Below are positions 8,520 to 18,711 of a DNA stretch of 64,000 bases, piece by piece. The translations under genes were made by a program, and so were the position numbers. Position 1 is the first letter of the stretch, and the number at the start of each line of letters is the position of its first letter. This DNA is from Methylocella tundrae (lineage in GTDB: Bacteria > Pseudomonadota > Alphaproteobacteria > Rhizobiales > Beijerinckiaceae), in NCBI RefSeq assembly GCF_038024855.1, contig NZ_CP139089.1:3258501-3322500 (forward strand), given 5' to 3'. The notes beneath the pieces are model-generated. The model saw nothing but the letters and a program-made list of their open reading frames with translations, was not told where the DNA came from and ran no database searches.

Positions 8520-10784
8520 TTATATAGGTATCCCCTGATCTTCTGCGAATGTGCGTAACGCGTCGCGCAGACTATGGCCAGCCGTCTTTTCGACGAGCAG
8601 GCCGGTGACGAAGGCGCGGGCGAGACGCAGATCAGTTGCAAGCGTCATCGCCTTCACAGGGCCGATCGAGGCGGCCGAGACCGAAAGTCCGCGGTAGCCG
8701 ATCGCCAGCAGGGCCAGCGCCTCGATCGGTTGGCCGCCCATTTCGCCGCAGAGCGTTAGCGGCGTCGATGACGCGCGAGCCGTGTCCACGATCTGCTTCA
8801 GGGCGCGCAGGAAAGGCGCGGACAGGGAGTCGAAGCGCTTCGACACGCGCTTGTTGTCGCGGTCGGCCGCGTAGAAATACTGCATGAGATCGTTCGATCC
8901 GACCGAAATAAAATCGACGCGGCTGCATGCTTCCTGCAGGTCCCACAGGAGTGAAGGCACCTCGACCATAATACCGACCTTGAGATCGTTCGGCGGCTCG
9001 CGTCCATGACGAAGCAAGTGCGCCATTTCGCGATCGAGCAGGGTTCTTGCGGCGCTGAGTTCTTCAAGCGTTGCGATCATCGGAAACATGATGCGCAAAT
9101 CGCGACCGGCGGCGGCGCGCAGCAGGCCGCGGAGCTGGGTGCGCAAAAGCCCCGGCCGGTCGAGCCCGATGCGGATGGCGCGCCAGCCGAGCGCCGGATT
9201 CTCCTCCTGCAGCTGGGTCATGTAGGGAAGCACCTTGTCGGAGCCGATATCCAGCGTGCGGAAGGTGATCTGTTTGCCTTGCGCCAGATCGAGCGCCGTG
9301 CGGTAGAGCCGCTCCTGCTCGCTCATTTTCGGAAAGCGGGAGGCGAGCATGAATTGCAGCTCTGTGCGGAACAGGCCCACCGAGATGGCGCCGGTCTCGG
9401 CAAGATGCTGCAGATCAACGAGAAGGCCGGCGTTCATGTGGAGGTCGATCCCGACGCCGTCTTTCGTGACGGCGGGGACATCCCGCAGCTTGCGATACTG
9501 CTCCTGCCGTTTGGCGCGCAGCCGCGCCTTTTCGGCATAGGCGTGTTCGACGTCGGGCGTTGGCCGCACCTGCACGTCGCCGAGCGCCCCGTCGACGATG
9601 ATCGCGTCCCCCGGCTCGACGAAATCAAGGATATTGGCGACGTCGCCGGCCGCCGGAATGCCAAGCGCGCGGGCGACGATCGCGACATGGCTGCCGCCGC
9701 CCGCGTCTTCGAGGACGAGGCCGCGTAATTTGGAGCGGTCATATTCGAGCAGCGCGGCCGGTCCCATCGTGCGCGCGACGATGATCGCATTATCGGGCAA
9801 TTCATCATGCGCCGAGACGAAACTCTGTCCTGTCAGCTCGTGCAGCAGGCGATTGGCGAGATCGTCGAGATCGTGCAGGCGCTCGCGCATCGAGGGATCG
9901 GTGTGGCGCTGCAGCTTGGCTCTCGCGTCGTTTTGAACGCGCTCGACGGCGGCCTCGGCCGTGAGGCCGGTCGTCACGGCCTCGCGCAGGCGGCGCAGCC
10001 AGCCGCGATCATGCGCGACCATGCGGAAGGTCTCGAGCACGTCGCGATGTTCGCCCGGTCCCATATTGCCGCGTTCGATCAGATTGTCGATCGAATCGCG
10101 CATCGCGGCGATGGCTTTGTCGAGGCGCGCCATCTCTTGCTTGACGTCTTCGGCGACGAGCTGTTTGACGATGATGCGCGGCTCGTGGAGGACGACATGG
10201 CCGAGGCCGAGCCCTTCAGCGAGAGGGGAGCCTTTGAGGCTGAGCGGACGGCCGAGGGCGATGTCCGCGCCGGGCTGCACGATCGATTGCAGTTCCCCCG
10301 AGGCGATCATCTCGGCGAGCAGCATGGCCGTCGTCTGGAGCGCCTCGATTTCCTCTTCCGTATAGACCCGGCGCGCCCGGTTCTGGATGTCGAGCACGCC
10401 GAGCGTATTGCCGCCGCGCAGGATCGGCACGCCGAGGAAAGAGGAGTAAATTTCTTCGCCCGTCTCGGGGCGATAGGAAAACGCGGGGTGATTTTGCGCG
10501 TCGGCGAGAGCAAGCGGCTCGGCGGTCTCGGCGATCAGTCCGACGAGGCCTTCGCTCGCCCGCATGGTGGTGAGATGGACGGCTTCGCGGTTCAGGCCCT
10601 CTGTCGCGTAGAGCTCAAGCCGGCCGTCGGCGCGAAGGACATAGACCGAACAAACCTCGGCGACCATATTGGCGGCGATGTGAACGACGATCTTGTCGAG
10701 CCTGGCCTGCGGACTGACCGGCTCCGCCATGACTTCGCGAAGCCGGCGCAGCAGCAGACGGGGTCCGCCGAGGGCGCCATACAT
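8520..10784 (-). CDS. ptsP: Nitrogen-PTS enzyme I (GAF-containing PEP-protein phosphotransferase)
   Basis: First enzyme of PTS-Ntr, a regulatory phosphorelay from PEP to NPr and EIIA-Ntr that links nitrogen and carbon status and K+ homeostasis. A GAF domain occupies about residues 20-150, then the EI N-terminal domain with the phospho-His motif [17 protein letters not shown] (His about residue 366), then the PEP-binding TIM barrel ([48 protein letters not shown]). I chose ATG 10784 because AGGAAA precedes it at good spacing and [15 protein letters not shown] is the usual family start; the open frame continues upstream into lysC. About 754 aa, normal size. Confidence 0.95.
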   Translation of the reverse strand: MYGALGGPRLLLRRLREVMAEPVSPQARLDKIVVHIAANMVAEVCSVYVLRADGRLELYATEGLNREAVHLTTMRASEGLVGLIAETAEPLALADAQNHPAFSYRPETGEEIYSSFLGVPILRGGNTLGVLDIQNRARRVYTEEEIEALQTTAMLLAEMIASGELQSIVQPGADIALGRPLSLKGSPLAEGLGLGHVVLHEPRIIVKQLVAEDVKQEMARLDKAIAAMRDSIDNLIERGNMGPGEHRDVLETFRMVAHDRGWLRRLREAVTTGLTAEAAVERVQNDARAKLQRHTDPSMRERLHDLDDLANRLLHELTGQSFVSAHDELPDNAIIVARTMGPAALLEYDRSKLRGLVLEDAGGGSHVAIVARALGIPAAGDVANILDFVEPGDAIIVDGALGDVQVRPTPDVEHAYAEKARLRAKRQEQYRKLRDVPAVTKDGVGIDLHMNAGLLVDLQHLAETGAISVGLFRTELQFMLASRFPKMSEQERLYRTALDLAQGKQITFRTLDIGSDKVLPYMTQLQEENPALGWRAIRIGLDRPGLLRTQLRGLLRAAAGRDLRIMFPMIATLEELSAARTLLDREMAHLLRHGREPPNDLKVGIMVEVPSLLWDLQEACSRVDFISVGSNDLMQYFYAADRDNKRVSKRFDSLSAPFLRALKQIVDTARASSTPLTLCGEMGGQPIEALALLAIGYRGLSVSAASIGPVKAMTLATDLRLARAFVTGLLVEKTAGHSLRDALRTFAEDQGIPI

Positions 10785-10959
10785 GGCTGTTTCCTGTCCA
10801 GGCCTTGAGGCCTCATGATCATGCGCCAAGGGCGCGAAAAGAGCGCTGAGCAGGCCCTTGCCGTTGCTCTCTCCTGCCTTGGGTTCGTTTAACCAGTGCA
10901 AACCCCGGACCGCAAGAGAATGTAGGGCGTTTGCGAAGGAATGCGCGGCAATTTGCGCT

Positions 10960-12198
10960 TCAGGCTTTATCGAGGCCGTAAAGCGAATGAAGGGTCCTGA
11001 CCGCCAATTCCGTGTAGGCCGCCTCAATCAGCACCGAAAACTTAATCTCGGACGTGGTGATCGCCCTGATATTGATGCCTTTTTCCGCCAAAGCCTTGAA
11101 CGCGCGGGCGGCCACTCCCGCGTGGCTGCGCATGCCGACCCCGATGGCGGAGATTTTGACGACATCATTCGCTCCATGGAGGCTGGCGAAACCAATCTGT
11201 GGCTGCGCCTTAAGCAGAATGGCTTTGGTTCGTTCAAAATCGGCGGCTGGCACCGTGAAAGTCATGTCGGTCGATCCCGCATCCTCGGAAGCGACCTGAA
11301 TGATCATATCAACATTTATGTTAGCTTCGGCGAGCGGCATGAATATGGCGGCGGCGACGCCCGGATGGTCCGCCACCTGCCGCAAAGTGACCTGCGCTTC
11401 ATCCCTTGAAAAAGCAATGCCGGTGACGACCTGCTGCTCCACAATATCCTCCTCATCGCAAATCAAGGTGCCGGGTTGCGGATTTTCCGGATCATCAAAC
11501 GACGAGCGCACGAATGTCTTGACCTTGTGCACCATGGCGAGTTCGACCGAGCGCACCTGCAGGACCTTGGCCCCGAGCGAAGCCATTTCCAGCATTTCTT
11601 CGAATGCCACGCGATCGAGGCGTCGCGCTTTCGGAACGATCCGCGGATCGGTCGTATAAACGCCGTCGACGTCGGTATAAATGTCGCACCGGTCCGCCTT
11701 GATCGCGGCGGCGATGGCGACGGCGCTGGTGTCGGAGCCGCCGCGGCCAAGCGTCGCGATGCGGCCGGTGTCCTTGTTGACGCCCTGAAAGCCGGAGATC
11801 ACAGCGACTTCGCCGCGCGCTTCAAATCCCTTGATGATCGCCGACCCGTCGATGTCGAGAATGCGCGCCGACCCGTGCGAATCGGAGGTGAGGATCGGCA
11901 CCTGCCAGCCCTGCCATGAGCGCGCCGGGATGCCGGCGTCCTGCAGAACCAGCGCGAGCAGCCCGGCGGTGACCTGTTCGCCCGACGAGACCACCGCGTC
12001 ATATTCGCGCGCGTCATAGAGTTTCGCGGCTTCACGGCACCAGCCGACGAGTTCGTTGGTCTTGCCCGACATGGCGGAGACGATGACGGCGACGTCAAAG
12101 CCAGCCTTGCGCTCGCGCGCGACATGCCTTGCCACATTCCGGATGCGTTCTATGTTTGCGACCGACGTGCCGCCAAACTTCATGACTAGACGGGACAT
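10960..12198 (-). CDS. lysC: Aspartate kinase
   Basis: Phosphorylates aspartate, the first step to lysine, threonine, methionine and diaminopimelate. The N-terminal amino-acid-kinase domain begins LVMKFGGTSVANIERI and includes SSGEQVTAGLLA, GRGGSDTSAVAIAAA and DVDGVYTTDPRI. Two ACT regulatory domains follow from about residue 265 (EAQVTLRQVADHPGVAA and VKISAIGVGMRSHAGVAARAF), so feedback inhibition by lysine and/or threonine is expected. 412 aa is typical of monofunctional enzymes. It is upstream of ptsP in the same direction and divergent from ubiG, as in other Rhizobiales. Confidence 0.97.
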   Translation of the reverse strand: MSRLVMKFGGTSVANIERIRNVARHVARERKAGFDVAVIVSAMSGKTNELVGWCREAAKLYDAREYDAVVSSGEQVTAGLLALVLQDAGIPARSWQGWQVPILTSDSHGSARILDIDGSAIIKGFEARGEVAVISGFQGVNKDTGRIATLGRGGSDTSAVAIAAAIKADRCDIYTDVDGVYTTDPRIVPKARRLDRVAFEEMLEMASLGAKVLQVRSVELAMVHKVKTFVRSSFDDPENPQPGTLICDEEDIVEQQVVTGIAFSRDEAQVTLRQVADHPGVAAAIFMPLAEANINVDMIIQVASEDAGSTDMTFTVPAADFERTKAILLKAQPQIGFASLHGANDVVKISAIGVGMRSHAGVAARAFKALAEKGINIRAITTSEIKFSVLIEAAYTELAVRTLHSLYGLDKA

Positions 12199-12263
12199 CG
12201 GGGCGAAAAGCGCTCCTTGGCTGGGCTTGCGCGAGAGGGGTCATTCGGCGGCCGATTTGCGTC

Positions 12264-12284
12264 GATAGGCTCCCGGAGCCTATC
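12264..12284. promoter_or_regulatory. Palindrome between divergent lysC and ubiG
   Basis: Perfect 9-bp inverted repeat GATAGGCTC-CCG-GAGCCTATC. It lies 66 bases upstream of lysC and 110 bases upstream of ubiG, in the shared promoter region, so it could be an operator or a hairpin in a leader. No matching regulator is evident. Confidence 0.4.
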
Positions 12285-12393
12285 AAGTCGAATCAGCCTT
12301 CGCCGGCGCGGCGAAGCCGATATCGCTTCGCCTCGCGGCGGCGCATTCATGCAAAGGCCGGCGCGGCGAGTCAATGCAATAAAGCCCAGCGGA

Positions 12394-13176
12394 ATGCAAA
12401 CCATGGTTCAAAGGGAAAAAATCGCGCCCGAATCGACCGTCGATCCGGAGGACGTCGCAAGATTCGACCGGCTGAGCGACGAATGGTGGCGCCCTGACGG
12501 GCCGATGGCGGCGCTGCACAAATTCAATCCCGTGCGCGTCGCTTATCTGCGCGATCTGCTGAGCCGCCATTTCACGGTCGACGGGCGCCCGCGCGACCGT
12601 CATGGGCCCGAGCCGCTCGCCGGCCTGCGCGTGCTCGACATCGGCTGCGGCGCCGGCATTCTGGCGGAGCCGCTCGCCCGGCATGGCGCGGTTGTGACCG
12701 CGATTGATCCGGCGCCCCGGAATATCGAAGCCGCGAAGGATCACGCCGCTCTGGCGGGCCTCAAAATCAACTATCGCTGCGCGACCGCCGAGGCGCTGAA
12801 CGCCGAGGGCGAGGTTTTCGACGTCGTCCTCGCGATGGAGGTGCTAGAGCATGTGCGCGACGTACAAGGCTTCTTGCGTCACGCCGGCGCGATGACGCGG
12901 CCCGGCGGCGTGCTCGTCGCCGCGACGCTCAACAGAACCTTCAAAAGCTTCGCCTTTGCGATCGTCGGGGCCGAATATGTGCTGCGTTGGGCGCCGCGCG
13001 GCACGCATGACTGGAGCCAGTTCATCACCCCGGCTGAGCTCGGAAAGTCGCTCGAGGCGGCGGGCCTGCGCGTTTTCGATGAGACAGGGGTCGTCTTCGA
13101 TCCGCTGGCGGGCAAATGGCGGCTCGCGCATGATATGAGCATCAATTACATCATGGCCGCGGTCAAACGCGTCTGA
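12394..13176 (+). CDS. ubiG: Ubiquinone biosynthesis O-methyltransferase
   Basis: SAM-dependent methyltransferase that performs both O-methylations of ubiquinone synthesis. It shows the class I motif VLDIGCGAGILAEPLARHGAVVTAIDP, the family N-terminus DRLSDEWWRPDGPMAALHKFNPVRVAYLRD (broken here for length by function: membrane-interacting segment), AMEVLEHV and the C-terminal GTHDWSQFITPAEL. I place the start at ATG 12394 (260 aa, the usual length); ATG 12403 is also possible, and the open frame extends to 12217 without family-like sequence. Confidence 0.93.
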   Translation: MQTMVQREKIAPESTVDPEDVARFDRLSDEWWRPDGPMAALHKFNPVRVAYLRDLLSRHFTVDGRPRDRHGPEPLAGLRVLDIGCGAGILAEPLARHGAVVTAIDPAPRNIEAAKDHAALAGLKINYRCATAEALNAEGEVFDVVLAMEVLEHVRDVQGFLRHAGAMTRPGGVLVAATLNRTFKSFAFAIVGAEYVLRWAPRGTHDWSQFITPAELGKSLEAAGLRVFDETGVVFDPLAGKWRLAHDMSINYIMAAVKRV

Positions 13177-13186
13177 ACCGCTGATC

Positions 13187-13222
13187 CCGGGCTCTTCCGG
13201 CCGGGGAGGGCGCGTTTTTAAC
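13187..13222 (+). terminator. Possible hairpin terminator after ubiG
   Basis: CCCGG...CCGGG can pair just downstream of the ubiG stop, and a short T-run (GCGTTTTTA) follows about 10 bases later. The spacing is longer than in a classical intrinsic terminator. It lies in the convergent gap between ubiG and the TPR-glycosyltransferase gene. Confidence 0.3.
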
Positions 13223-13353
13223 AGATCCGTCGCTTGCGTTTGCCGCTCATCTCATCGCGTTTCGGAAATGATTATTCCCTCTCGCGGGCGCTGGCTTGGA
13301 CGCGGCGACGAGCCTATCGCGAATCGGCGCGGGCTTGGTCAGAATTCAAGCTA

Positions 13354-15276
13354 TCATGACGCGAGATTTCGCAGCGCCTCCGCGACGCGCGACATTGGCT
13401 CGCTCCAGTCGCCTTGTCGGCTTTGCCGCATCAGCCGCATTGAGGGATACCAGGGGCAATCCTCGCGATCGAGCAGCCAGCGCCAATCGGGAATGGGCTG
13501 CAGCAAAACGGTGACGGGCCGGCCGAGAGCGCCGGCGAGATGCGCGGTCGAGGTATCGCAGGAGACGATAAGGTCGAGGCTCTGCATGAGAGCCGCGGTG
13601 TCGATGAAGCTGTCCGGACCGGCGTCGAAGTCCGCGCCCATCCGTTCGAGCCAGGGTAGGCCGGCGAGATCGTCCTGCGGCGGCAGGTCGGCCGGCCTTT
13701 GCAGGCTGATCAGCCGCACGCCTTCGCCGGTCGTCCCTGCGCCTATGAGCCTCTCGAACAGGGCGAGCGGCACGGCGCGGCCGCGATCGGCCTTCAAATT
13801 GGCGCTCCCGCGCCAGCAAATCCCGACCTTGAGGCCGTGCGAGCCAAGCCGAGCCGCCCATTTTTGGACAGGAGCCGGCTCGGCAAAAAGATAAGGAATA
13901 GGCGTCGGGATCGAATGGAGCCGCGTTTTCAGCGCGCGCGGCAGGCTGCAAAGGGCGATTTGAAAATCAAAGCGCTCACCGCGTCCAAGATCGCCCGGCT
14001 CGAGGCGGTCAATAAGCCGAAGCGGCGGCGCGAGGCTCTTGAAAAGCCGGTGCAGACGCCGGCGGCAGAAGAAGGTGACGTTGGCGCCAAGCTCGGTGAG
14101 AATGAGGCAAAAGCGCACAAACTGAATCGTGTCGCCGAAACCCTGTTCGTCGAAAACGATGATGTTTTTGCCATCGAGCTTCTGACCTTCCCATTCGGGA
14201 ACGGCAAGCTTGAGCGCGTGCTTGGGCGTTCTGCTGATAATCCAGCGCGATTCATAAAAATCCCAGCCCTGTTCGAACTCGCCGCGCAGCAGCAGCAGGA
14301 CCGCTTTGTTGTTCTTCGCATGGTCCGAGTCCGGCTGCAACGCGAGGGCGTTATCCAGCCCGGCCAGAGCTTCGCCGAGCCGGCCGAGCTGCTTTTGCGC
14401 GCCCGCGCGTCCGATCAACGCTTCCGAATAGTCAGCGCGCAGCGCGAGCGCCCGCTCATAATCGGACAGCGCCGCCTCCGGGCGCTGCGTCGCCAGCATC
14501 AGATTGCCGCGATTGTTCCAGGCTTGAGGAGAATGTGGGTCGGCGCGCAAAGCGGCGTCAAACGCCTTGTCAGCCTCGCCATAGCGGCCGAGCGTCAGCA
14601 GAGCGGCGCCGAGGTTGTTCCAGGCGGCAGCGTTGTCCGGATCGTTGTTCAATGCGCGATCGTAACAGGCGATGGCCTCGTCCAGACGATCGAGACCTTG
14701 CAGAATATCGCCGCGATCAATCAGAGCTTCGGTAAAGCTCGGGCTGAGGCGCACCGCCTCGTCGAGAAATTCGATGGCGCCCTGCGGATAGCCGAGATCA
14801 CGCAGGACAAGCGCGCCGGCGCGCAAAGCCTCCGGATAGGCAGGATTGAGCCGCAAAGCGGCATCGTAAGACGCAATCGCCTCGTCGAGCCGGCCGGCCG
14901 CGCGCAAAAGATTGCCGCGATTATAGAAGAGCGCCGGCTCTGCGAGTCCAAGACGATGCGCCTCGTCATAGCATGCGAGCGCCTCCGCCCGGCCAAGCTG
15001 CTGCAGCGCCGCTCCGCGATGGAGCCAGGCTTGCGCATTGGCGGGATCGAGGCTGAGCGAGCGGTTGAACCAGTTAAGCGCCGTCTCATAGTCCGCGGCG
15101 CTGAGGCAAATCAGGCCGATGAGCGTGGATTTTTCCGGACTCGCAACTTGCTGCGAGTCCAAAGGGCGCACACCCAGCAGGGCGTCCTCGGTCCGGCCGC
15201 TGCGAAGCTGCGCGATCGACCGCTCGATGGCCGCGTCAACGCCATCCTCAACGCGCTGTCCTTGATCGCAATTCAA
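13354..15276 (-). CDS. TPR-repeat protein with glycosyltransferase-9-like C-terminus
   Basis: 640 aa. About eight tetratricopeptide repeats cover residues 50-340 (for example SLDPANAQAWLHRGAALQQL and NDPDNAAAWNNLGAALLTL). The C-terminal ~280 residues look like the ADP-heptose glycosyltransferase (GT9) fold: FDEQGFGDTIQFVRFC at its start, VGICWRGSANLKADRGR and the sugar-nucleotide-binding-like SCDTSTAHLAGALGRPV. Such TPR-GT fusions are common in alphaproteobacteria and may modify proteins or surface glycans; the acceptor is unknown. No signal peptide is visible. It is alone between ubiG and the beta-helix gene. Confidence 0.85.
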   Translation of the reverse strand: MNCDQGQRVEDGVDAAIERSIAQLRSGRTEDALLGVRPLDSQQVASPEKSTLIGLICLSAADYETALNWFNRSLSLDPANAQAWLHRGAALQQLGRAEALACYDEAHRLGLAEPALFYNRGNLLRAAGRLDEAIASYDAALRLNPAYPEALRAGALVLRDLGYPQGAIEFLDEAVRLSPSFTEALIDRGDILQGLDRLDEAIACYDRALNNDPDNAAAWNNLGAALLTLGRYGEADKAFDAALRADPHSPQAWNNRGNLMLATQRPEAALSDYERALALRADYSEALIGRAGAQKQLGRLGEALAGLDNALALQPDSDHAKNNKAVLLLLRGEFEQGWDFYESRWIISRTPKHALKLAVPEWEGQKLDGKNIIVFDEQGFGDTIQFVRFCLILTELGANVTFFCRRRLHRLFKSLAPPLRLIDRLEPGDLGRGERFDFQIALCSLPRALKTRLHSIPTPIPYLFAEPAPVQKWAARLGSHGLKVGICWRGSANLKADRGRAVPLALFERLIGAGTTGEGVRLISLQRPADLPPQDDLAGLPWLERMGADFDAGPDSFIDTAALMQSLDLIVSCDTSTAHLAGALGRPVTVLLQPIPDWRWLLDREDCPWYPSMRLMRQSRQGDWSEPMSRVAEALRNLAS

Positions 15277-15610
15277 AAGTCAGTGGCCTGCGCCGGGCGA
15301 TCGCGCCGCATGTCGATCGAACTCCATCCTCAAAGATCCGTTGCGCGTTGTATCGGATCCAGCGCGCGGGAAATCATCGCAAGAAGAAAAGCATCCCAGT
15401 CTTGCGCCGTGCTGGACTGCGCGATGCGCGGCGCCGTCAGGGGCTGGCGAGTGGGATTGGCAGACAATGCGAGCGATTCTCGCGATCGTAGGTGTGGCTC
15501 GGCGGCCGCCGTTCTACGGTTATGAACGGCGCGGACACGACGGATTTCTCCGTCGTGTCCGATCTAGCGCGAGCCGGCCGGTTCAGACCGAATGAAGCAA
15601 CAAGGCGCGT

Positions 15611-18100
15611 TCAATCATGTCCGATCACTGTGCCAATCGATCCCGGAACCCAGTAATTCAACTGGCTTGTATCGAGCAGCAATGTCGAGGTAACTCCGGG
15701 GGAGTTTACGGTATATGAATTCCAGATGACCGTATCGAGATCCCCGGTCCCGATCTGGAAGTCTACCGGGCAATTGATGCAGGCATTTCCCTGGAAAATA
15801 TTTCCGACAAGAGCTGACTTGCCTTGTTCCACATAAGGAGTCTGCCCCTGGTAATAGACAACATTCTGAAAGCCTTGCGGGTATGGGTAAGAATAGGTGC
15901 CTGAGCGCGTCGTGATACTGTTGTTGCGTACTTCGACTCCGAGTGTGCTATACCCCCAAAAGGTGTTCGGCCAGATGTTCGTCAAGTTTATGTTGATAAA
16001 GGGTGATCTCGTAGAGTTTATGTTAGCGAGAGTGTTTCCTTTTATCTCGATGTTTCGCGACACGCTGAACTCGGGGAGCCCAACGGCGTCGGAATTGGTC
16101 GATATCGGATTGAGATAAATGCCGCCGTTGTCCGTCATTTTGTTAGAAGAGACGTTGGTGTTGAGAAATGCGCCTGCCCACAGACTGATCCCTTGGGGAT
16201 TGTTGCTCATGGTGTTGCCATTGATCCAGGCGTTTTCAAAAGAAGGAACCGCGATGGTGAAATGATCGCCCGCCGCAGGAACGACGTCCCAGGGTTGATC
16301 AATGGTGAAGGTGCTGTTGTTGCTCAACTGTGTGATGTGTCTCCACTGCCCGGCTCCCGCGCCGCTGACGATGATGACCATCGAATTTGAATAATAATTC
16401 CAACTTTTGGCGTTGGCGCTGACGCTCGTGCTATTTGCCGAGGTCACGACGCCTTCGTCCTCCCGGCCTCTCGATTCATTCAGGAACGTTTCGCCATCGT
16501 TCAGGGTGCTGTCGAGGGAGCCGTCCGACACGTCAAAGATGTTGTTTGCAATAATGATGTTTTTGCCGAACTGGATCGTCAACTGGCGTCCGAGCCTGCG
16601 ACTGACCATCTGACCGGTCCCGACCGGCGTGCTTGTGCAGCACGCGGCGGCGGCCATCGCCGACGTCGCGGCAACCTTATCGGACGCGCTGCGCGTGAAG
16701 TGATTGCTTTCGATGAAAGCATTAACCATGTCATTCATCAGAACCTGATCGGTCGCCCATTTGATGGTGTTGCCCACGAACACGAGATTGCTTGATCCGA
16801 AGATATAAATTGGTCCCAATCCGCCGGTCGCTGGGCTTCCATTCTGGAAGTTAACTGCCTGATGGAAGTTGGAATTCATAATGCTGATTCGATCGCCGAC
16901 CGGAAAAATAGACGCTCCGCTGCCGAGTTCCCAATTGACGCGCTGAATGAAGAACTTGCTGATGCTCCCGCCTCGCGTGTCGAGATTGACGACCCTCTGG
17001 CTCGTGAGATCGACATTTTGGATCGAGAGATCGGCGATGCCGGTCAGCGCCGCGTTGTCGGGAATTTCAATGCCCGACATGCCGAAGGACGAGCCCTGAG
17101 CGGACGTCGGACCGAAGATGATTTTCGTGTCCGCGTTGCTATGGCCCTGGAGAACGACGCCGGCCCGGATGTCGATGCCTGTCACTCCGAGATTATAGGT
17201 TCCCGCCGGAAGGTAGACGATGCCGCCGCCGTTTCTTGACGCCTGGTCGAGCGCCGATTGAATCGCGCCGGCGTCATTGGTGACGCCGTCGCCCCTCGCG
17301 ACAGGGTTCAGGCTCGGGTCCGTCCTGACGTTGAAGATATGGTGGTCAGACTGTTTCGTGCCTGCGACGCCGGCGTTATAGCCAGGTCCGTTCTTCGTGA
17401 CGAAGTCATAGGCCCAGGGCGCGTCAACGCCGAAATAGTCGCCTCCGGCCGCATGCCCGAGCACTGTCGCTTCTGTGGTGGTCGAGGCTAGCCCATTCGA
17501 CACAATGGCCTTGTAAGTGTGACCCGCGACAATGCCGGACGGCGGTATGAAAGTGAGAAAAAAGAAAGTGCTGTTGCTGGGGGCGACGCTGGCCGCCAGT
17601 TGAGCGTTGGTTTGCGTATCGAGCAAAATGATGCTTGGCGATCCGCCGGCGACGAGCAGATTGCGGCCATAGAGGCGGGTGGGTCGGCCCGGGGCGATGT
17701 CCGCTCGCCAGAACTGAAAAGCCTGCGGCGCATTGATGGCGACCGAGTTGCTGGTCGACGACGCATTATCGTAGACCTGAACCGTGTAGAGGCTGAACGC
17801 CCAGTTTTTGGGAATGCGCAGGACGACGACATTGTCCTGGCCTTTCGTGACCGGCACCTGGGTTCTGACATTCGTATTGCCGGGCGTGATGAATACCTGC
17901 GGCGCTGCGCCAAAGCCCGAGCCCTCGAGGGATATGAAATCGCCCGGATTGGCGGTAAAAGGCGCATTGATGATGGTCGCTTTAGCCCAGGCCGCGCAAG
18001 GCGCGGCGCAGAAAAGGGCAATGCAACCGGCGAGAGATGCTCGCCCGATTAAAGGTAAATAGCGCAATCTATTGAAAAATCGAATTATTGTTCCCGGCAT
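15611..18100 (-). CDS. Secreted right-handed beta-helix (pectate-lyase-like) protein
   Basis: 829 aa from ATG 18100, chosen because AAGGAG sits 8 bases before it and a signal peptide follows (LAGCIALFCAAPCAAWA, cleavage about residue 40); an upstream in-frame start at 18229 would bury the signal. Residues about 45-125 look like an IPT/Ig-like fold. From about residue 255 the segment DGVTNDAGAIQSALDQA...GGGIVYLPAGTYNLG is the classic start of a Pectate_lyase_3/GH28-type beta-helix, followed by many parallel-beta-helix coils rich in N, S, T and G (NNIFDVSDGS, ISIMNSNFHQ). Likely an exported polysaccharide-binding or -cleaving protein; substrate unknown. It stands alone. Confidence 0.8.
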   Translation of the reverse strand: MPGTIIRFFNRLRYLPLIGRASLAGCIALFCAAPCAAWAKATIINAPFTANPGDFISLEGSGFGAAPQVFITPGNTNVRTQVPVTKGQDNVVVLRIPKNWAFSLYTVQVYDNASSTSNSVAINAPQAFQFWRADIAPGRPTRLYGRNLLVAGGSPSIILLDTQTNAQLAASVAPSNSTFFFLTFIPPSGIVAGHTYKAIVSNGLASTTTEATVLGHAAGGDYFGVDAPWAYDFVTKNGPGYNAGVAGTKQSDHHIFNVRTDPSLNPVARGDGVTNDAGAIQSALDQASRNGGGIVYLPAGTYNLGVTGIDIRAGVVLQGHSNADTKIIFGPTSAQGSSFGMSGIEIPDNAALTGIADLSIQNVDLTSQRVVNLDTRGGSISKFFIQRVNWELGSGASIFPVGDRISIMNSNFHQAVNFQNGSPATGGLGPIYIFGSSNLVFVGNTIKWATDQVLMNDMVNAFIESNHFTRSASDKVAATSAMAAAACCTSTPVGTGQMVSRRLGRQLTIQFGKNIIIANNIFDVSDGSLDSTLNDGETFLNESRGREDEGVVTSANSTSVSANAKSWNYYSNSMVIIVSGAGAGQWRHITQLSNNSTFTIDQPWDVVPAAGDHFTIAVPSFENAWINGNTMSNNPQGISLWAGAFLNTNVSSNKMTDNGGIYLNPISTNSDAVGLPEFSVSRNIEIKGNTLANINSTRSPFININLTNIWPNTFWGYSTLGVEVRNNSITTRSGTYSYPYPQGFQNVVYYQGQTPYVEQGKSALVGNIFQGNACINCPVDFQIGTGDLDTVIWNSYTVNSPGVTSTLLLDTSQLNYWVPGSIGTVIGHD

Positions 18101-18711
18101 GGCCACCACTCCTTGTAGCATCTGCTCCAACCGCGCCGCCGAAGCAGAGCCTTGACCGGAGCCGTAAGCTTTCGGGTAATTGCAAATTATGTCAACAACA
18201 TGTAAATGTTGTGGCATATCATTTATCATATTTGGGCTTGTGCTAAACCCGATCGGGTGAGCTGATAAAATATAATTACGAATAATTCATTCATGTTCTG
18301 GTATCGTTTCATTTATGGAAATAGTCAATTGTAAATTTAGTGCATATATTTCGGGTATGTTTGACTACATGACCGTATTTGGCGATGAATACATGTGTCT
18401 CAGGCAGATAGATTTTAGAAAACGAGAATTGTGCCTGAAATTATCGTATGTATTTCTTGCATTCGGTTTCTTTATTCTTTTTCAGAAGCTTTGGCGGCAG
18501 GATCGCAGGCGGCTTCGCCAAGCAGGCGTCTGCCTGGGCGGAGCATGGCAAATCAGTCGAAGTTGCGGCGGGGACGATCGCCAGCCGTCGCCTTATCTGA
18601 CGTTCCGTCAGCGTCATATCCGCGGCTGCCTCGACAGCACAGCACACCGGGCTTCATCGTTGCGATCGGCCATGGGTTGCTTTACAAAGGGCGAAAAGGC
18701 GAGGGCGCTGG
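18101..18711. other. AT-rich intergenic region upstream of two divergent genes
   Basis: About 600 bases between the beta-helix gene and mic60. The part 18180-18490 is markedly AT-rich (for example a TAAAATATAATTACGAATAA-like stretch near 18265) and probably holds the promoter of the beta-helix gene. Open frames here do not look like proteins in codon use. No hemD/hemC genes are present, although they often precede mic60-hemY in relatives. Confidence 0.5.

Noticed and set aside
8520..11027. ptsP starting at 11027 (835 aa)
   Set aside because: The extra 81 residues overlap lysC, are not family-like, and ATG 10784 has a proper AGGAAA site.
12217..12393. N-terminal extension of ubiG to 12217
   Set aside because: Rich in Arg/Ser with no family similarity and contains the lysC-ubiG palindrome; UbiG is normally about 250-260 aa.
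14535..15525. Long plus-strand frame 13699-15525 (608 aa)
   Set aside because: Antisense to the TPR-glycosyltransferase gene, which has clear TPR and GT motifs.
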